From NCBI GenBank assembly GCA_017545365.1, contig JAFWOP010000144.1, positions 1-7,003 of the forward strand: a stretch of DNA of 7,003 nucleotides. Reading direction: 5' to 3'. This document shows, piece by piece, positions 4,148 to 7,003 of this stretch (the first letter of the stretch is position 1; every line of letters begins with the position of its first letter). This stretch comes from Bacteroidales bacterium. Its GTDB lineage: Bacteria > Bacteroidota > Bacteroidia > Bacteroidales > P3. The notes beneath the pieces were generated by a model that did not search any database, was not told the origin of the DNA, and worked only from the letters and a program-made list of their open reading frames with translations. The position numbers were made by a program, and so were the translations under genes.

Positions 4148-5814
4148 TGCGACAGACTCTATACCTATTATTTCTGATGATAGCAGTCCTAATGACAGGC
4201 TGTGCAGGCAGTGGCGCCCCCAAGGATGCTACTGGCCGTTCGAGCGATGCCGGGTTCTACCAGACCATGGCCATGGCCGACTCGCTTTATGACACCATGC
4301 AGTTCCGCGACGCCTACGACCTGTACCTTCAGCTATTGGGCAGCAAGGAGGCTCAGACCGACAGCGAAAAGAGACTGTGCGTGCTGAATGCTCTTAGCAA
4401 CACCAGCGAACTCTCCGGACATAAGGTCGAGCAGCACAGATGGCTGCAGCAGATGATTGACTTGGCCATTCAGACCGGCAACGACTACTATCAGTCGCTG
4501 GCAAGTATCACAATGGGCCAGAACCTTTTTTACGAGGGCGACCGCGAGAGTGGCATCTACAGCGTGAACCTGGCCATCGACCTGATGGCTAAGACCAACC
4601 GTGAGAATTCTGACCACCTGATACATGGCTACCTGAATATGCTGGCCAGTATGTATGGCGAAATGAAGGATTATGACAATGCGCTGAAGACCAACGAGCG
4701 CAACCTGCAGCTGACGATGGAGGGCACGCGCTGGGGAGCCGCTCCAAACCAGCAGCTGATTGACCGCCGTATGGCATTGGCGAAGATGGCGTCCGTGCTG
4801 GCCAGGATGGGGCGCTCGTCCTCCGGTAGTCTGCAAAGCCAGTACTTCGAGCGGGCCGACTCCGTCTACGCCGCATGGCAGGCCGTGCAGTATGAGGGCA
4901 ACCACACCCGCGACTATTTCATTGTAGATTACATGAAGAGGCGCGGTCGCTATCAGGAGGCCATCACCATCTATAACGACTTGATTCAGCGCGTGCGACG
5001 GCAGGGCGACACCTTGGGTGAGATGATGAACACCGCCAAGTGGGGGCTGGCCGATGTCTGTCAGCAGATGGGCCGTTACCAGCAGGCTGCCGACCTCTAC
5101 GAGCAGGTGCTCGTTATACAGGACACCCTGAAGAGCCGTAAGGCCCGTAACACCGCCCAGGAGCTGGCCGCCGTCTATCACGCCCAGGAGCAGGAGGAGA
5201 CTATCATGGAGCAGGAGGCCGAGAACACCCGCCAGCGCTACCTGCTGTTCAGTGTCTTCGCCGTCCTCATCGGTATTACGGTCCTGGCCGTCGTCATTTT
5301 CCGCAATAACCGCATCATCAGCCGCAAGAACAAGTCGCTGGCCGCCCAGATCACCGAGGCCATCAAATACAAGAAGATGTACTGGGACGAGAAATGGGCA
5401 CAGGCAAAGACACCAACCCCGACACCTGACGCCCCCCCCGACGACCTGAAGGCGCTCACCGACGAACAGCTCTTCCAGCATATCAACGAGATTGTCATTC
5501 AAGAGCGCCTTTTCCTCAATCCCAATTTCGACCGCCAGGCCATCATGGACCGCTTCCAGCTGTCGAAGGAGCGCGTGGGCGCCGTCTTCTCCAAGGGCAG
5601 CGGGCATGTTAAGCTCAATAGTTATGTACTGCAGTTACGGCTCGAATATGCCGCCCACCTGCTGGTCGACGAGCCAGAGTGCACCATCGCACAGATTGCC
5701 GCCGACAGCGGTTTCGGCAGCAGTCCCTACTTCAGCGACCGCTTCCGCCAGCACTACGGCATGTCTCCCTCCGACTACCGAGCCGAAGCCAAACCGCAAA
5801 GCGGTCTTACATAA
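4147..5814 (+). CDS. lipoprotein/TPR/AraC-type membrane regulator
   Basis: This 555-residue protein combines three parts. Residues 1-19 are a lipoprotein signal with lipobox LMTGC and Cys19 as the likely acylated residue. Residues about 40-345 are helical repeats of tetratricopeptide type (for example KDYDNALKTNERNL, GRYQEAITIYNDLIQ and GRYQQAADLYEQVL). A membrane span (LLFSVFAVLIGITVLAVVIF, 366-385) leads to a short coiled linker and a Pro/Thr-rich stretch. Residues about 445-547 form an AraC-type DNA-binding domain with the classic second-helix signature IAADSGFGSSPYFSDRF and the closing GMSPSDYR. By analogy with related Bacteroidetes proteins, the TPR part senses a signal outside the cytoplasm and the AraC domain acts inside. 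Its target may be the neighbouring secreted-protein promoter, where repeats of AraC-like spacing occur. A terminator-like element follows the stop directly. Confidence 0.85.
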   Translation: MRQTLYLLFLMIAVLMTGCAGSGAPKDATGRSSDAGFYQTMAMADSLYDTMQFRDAYDLYLQLLGSKEAQTDSEKRLCVLNALSNTSELSGHKVEQHRWLQQMIDLAIQTGNDYYQSLASITMGQNLFYEGDRESGIYSVNLAIDLMAKTNRENSDHLIHGYLNMLASMYGEMKDYDNALKTNERNLQLTMEGTRWGAAPNQQLIDRRMALAKMASVLARMGRSSSGSLQSQYFERADSVYAAWQAVQYEGNHTRDYFIVDYMKRRGRYQEAITIYNDLIQRVRRQGDTLGEMMNTAKWGLADVCQQMGRYQQAADLYEQVLVIQDTLKSRKARNTAQELAAVYHAQEQEETIMEQEAENTRQRYLLFSVFAVLIGITVLAVVIFRNNRIISRKNKSLAAQITEAIKYKKMYWDEKWAQAKTPTPTPDAPPDDLKALTDEQLFQHINEIVIQERLFLNPNFDRQAIMDRFQLSKERVGAVFSKGSGHVKLNSYVLQLRLEYAAHLLVDEPECTIAQIAADSGFGSSPYFSDRFRQHYGMSPSDYRAEAKPQSGLT

Positions 5815-5851
5815 AAATATCCGCCGAGACATCCCCACGATGCCCCGGCGG
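5812..5851 (+). terminator. terminator-like element, copy 2
   Basis: Starting at the regulator's stop codon, the sequence repeats the 195-237 element. CCGCCG (5821-5826) pairs with CGGCGG (5846-5851) and CATC (5830-5833) pairs with GATG (5839-5842). No long T run follows (GTTCCGTT), so termination strength is uncertain. Confidence 0.5.
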
Positions 5852-5864
5852 TTCCGTTAACCAA

Positions 5865-5969
5865 CTTTCGTTCTTGTCTTATGGGCTTTCATTCTTGTCT
5901 CGAAGCCCTTTCAATCTTGTCCGCCGGGCTTTCAATCTTGTCTGAAAACCCTTTCAAACTTGTCTGAGC
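5865..5969 (+). repeat. five direct repeats spaced 21/22 bp (possible AraC-type sites)
   Basis: Copies start at 5865, 5886, 5908, 5929 and 5951, each with a core close to CTTTCAATCTTGTC. The spacing alternates 21, 22, 21, 22 bp, about two helical turns, so all copies face the same side of the DNA. Copies 1 and 3 end in GGG, copies 2 and 4 in CC, suggesting a 43-bp double unit. The last copy ends next to the -33 box at 5971. AraC-family half-sites are typically direct repeats about 21 bp apart. Binding by the adjacent regulator is inference. Confidence 0.7.
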
Positions 5970-5970
5970 T

Positions 5971-6002
5971 ATTGCAGGGGCAGCTATTATTAAGTAATTT
6001 TG
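5971..6002 (+). promoter_or_regulatory. promoter of the secreted-protein gene
   Basis: ATTG (5971-5974), 20 bp, then TAATTTTG (5995-6002) matches the Bacteroidetes pattern. The direct repeats abut the -33 box. The leader to ATG 6126 is about 115 bases and contains AGTG-AA-CACT (6031-6040) flanked by AGGA and TCCT, an imperfect hairpin. Confidence 0.5.
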
Positions 6003-6125
6003 TACCCCAGATTGAACACGTACACGGAGGAACGTAGTGAACACTGTGTGTCCTGACGGCAACGACAAATAGAATCCGAATAACTTTTTTCAAACTTTAT
6101 TTACTAACAATTAAAACAAAAAATT

Positions 6126-6707
6126 ATGAGAAAGAAATTACTTTCATTGCTCGTGCTGCTCATGACGGCAGTGACGGGCGCGTGGGCGACGGAAGTCACC
6201 ATCGCCACGAACCAACAGCAAACGTCCTACACCTCGGGCGACATCACCATCAGCGTCCAAGATTTTGTCGACGGGGATGGAGCCCATGTTTCCTCGTGGT
6301 GTCCAATGATTATCACCTGCGGCGACGGGAACGTCCTGCAAAGCGTGGTGGTGACGATAGGATACTATCCCGAAAATGCCCTCGATGCGCCCCACATCGC
6401 GCTCCCTGCACGTGGGAATGCCCTCGATGCGCCCCACATCGCGCTCCCTGCACGTGGGAATGCCCTCGATGTGCCCCACATCGCGCTCCCTGCGTATGGG
6501 AATGCCCTCGATGTGCCCCACATCGCGCTCCCTGCACTTGGGAATGCCTTCGATGTGCCCCACATCGCGCTCCCTGCACGTGGGAAAGCCCTCGATGTGC
6601 CACACATCGCGCTCCCTGCGTATGGGAATGCCCCCGATGTACCCCACATCGCGCTCCCTGCACATGGGAATGCCCCGCGATGTACCCCACAGAGAACGAT
6701 ATTCTAA
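6126..6707 (+). pseudogene. secreted-protein gene truncated by repeat array 2
   Basis: The first 21 residues (MRKKLLSLLVLLMTAVTGAWA) form a clear signal peptide with probable cleavage after AWA. Residues 22-83 are a beta-rich exported domain (TEVTIATNQQQTSYTSGDIT and on to ITIGYYPEN-like sequence) resembling the N-termini of large Prevotella secreted proteins. From residue 84 the frame is entirely the 42-bp array, read as ALDAPHIALPARGN repeats, and it stops at 6705-6707 soon after the array. Such domains normally continue, so the native 3' part is probably lost or displaced. The ORF is still translatable, so a secreted repeat protein cannot be excluded. It is preceded by a promoter and the 21/22-bp repeats. 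Confidence 0.6.
6375..6690. repeat. 42-bp tandem array 2 (seven units plus partial)
   Basis: Seven full 42-bp units start at 6375, 6417, 6459, 6501, 6543, 6585 and 6627, and a partial unit occupies 6669-6690. Variation is concentrated in the bases after CGATG (CG, TG or TA) and in the four bases before GGG (ACGT, GTAT, ACTT, ACAT). All six frames are open through about 6365-6649. The final full unit (CCCCCGATGTACC and ACATGGG) and the GCCCCGCG of the partial unit match the right end of array 1. Confidence 0.92.
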
Positions 6708-6741
6708 CCCAATTGTTTAACAAATTAAAAAATTCACGCTT

Positions 6742-6873
6742 ATGGAAATTCCCGTAACATTAGTGCCGAGCATCGACGCACAGGCATGGCCCAACGAAAT
6801 CTACGTGGGCTACGCCACCGGCTGGATGCGACGCTACGACCAGGAGTTCGACCCCGACCAGCCCGCGCCATGA
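6742..6873 (+). CDS. 43-residue protein of unknown function
   Basis: ATG 6742 follows an AT-rich leader (AATTGTTTAACAAATT) and encodes MEIPVTLVPSIDAQAWPNEI followed by YVGYATGWMRRYDQEFDPDQ and a short tail. The composition is protein-like and GC-rich, as in the DUF3990 operon. The stop overlaps the next start as ATGA at 6870-6873. It may be a genuine small first gene, or one half of a longer gene split by a frameshift. No family recognised. Confidence 0.5.
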   Translation: MEIPVTLVPSIDAQAWPNEIYVGYATGWMRRYDQEFDPDQPAP

Positions 6874-7003
6874 AGTCGTGCGACCGCGTGCTCAACGCCC
6901 TCGCCATCCTCGACGACGACCCACAGCGCTTCGCCGTGCTCATCAACGCACTGACCGCCGACCAGACCGAGTGGCGACAGCGCTACGACGACAACCGCCG
7001 CGC
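6870..7003 (+). CDS. unknown protein, N-terminal part (runs off window)
   Basis: Translation from ATG 6870 gives 44 residues with no stop before the window ends, beginning MKSCDRVLNALAILDDDPQR and continuing with a helical FAVLINALTADQTEWRQRYDD. The sequence is hydrophilic and helical, with no signal peptide. It overlaps the preceding ORF by four bases, like the junctions in the DUF3990 operon, though without a strong Shine-Dalgarno. It cannot be assigned without the rest of the gene. Confidence 0.5.
   Translation, partial: MKSCDRVLNALAILDDDPQRFAVLINALTADQTEWRQRYDDNRR

Noticed and set aside
4333..5607. 424-codon frame on the reverse strand
   Set aside because: It lies wholly inside the well-supported regulator gene and has no recognisable motifs; it is an antisense shadow of GC-biased codons.
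6144..6665. reverse-strand repeat protein (CRERDVGHIEGIP repeats)
   Set aside because: The arrays are open in every frame, so an open frame is no evidence of coding, and no start signal was found on that strand.
3842..6690. 42-bp arrays as CRISPR
   Set aside because: Units abut directly with no unique spacers, and no cas genes are present.

Overview
The window looks like accessory DNA from a member of the Bacteroidales, most likely Prevotella-like. The main evidence is repeated use of the Bacteroidetes -7 promoter box (TAnnTTTG), A-rich leaders, the start of an IS1380-type transposase, a lipoprotein/TPR/AraC hybrid regulator and a signal peptide of the MRKKLLSLL...TGAWA type. Species-level assignment is not possible from the sequence alone.

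Layout. 1-187: one end of an insertion sequence whose transposase reads leftward out of the window. 188-640: no intact gene; it holds a terminator-like element, a decayed signal-peptide start and a second terminator-like hairpin. 641-1706: a compact GC-rich operon, comprising a 26-aa ORF, a DUF3791-like protein, a DUF3990 ADP-ribosyltransferase-fold protein and a short third protein. The last three overlap as ATGA and share identical ribosome-binding junctions. 1707-2083: a non-coding remnant region. 2084-2802 and 2859-3597: two unrelated two-gene modules (DUF4160/DUF2442, and a small unknown protein with a retropepsin-like protease). Both are driven by recognisably duplicated upstream regions. 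3636-4026: a short ORF with a 12-C tract that runs into a tandem array of 42-bp units. 4147-5814: a membrane-anchored AraC-type regulator. 5865-5969: five direct repeats spaced 21/22 bp that abut the promoter of the next gene. 6126-6707: a secreted-protein gene cut off by a second, seven-unit array of the same 42-bp family. 6742-7003: two overlapping small ORFs, the second running off the end.

Most interesting points. The two 42-bp arrays are open in all six frames, are read in different frames by the two genes they interrupt, and carry the same ordered variants at their left and right ends. This suggests a related, spreading array element rather than a conserved protein repeat. The 21/22-bp repeats have the spacing expected of AraC-type half-sites and lie between the regulator and the secreted-protein promoter, so regulator and target may sit side by side. 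All functional statements about these two points are inference.
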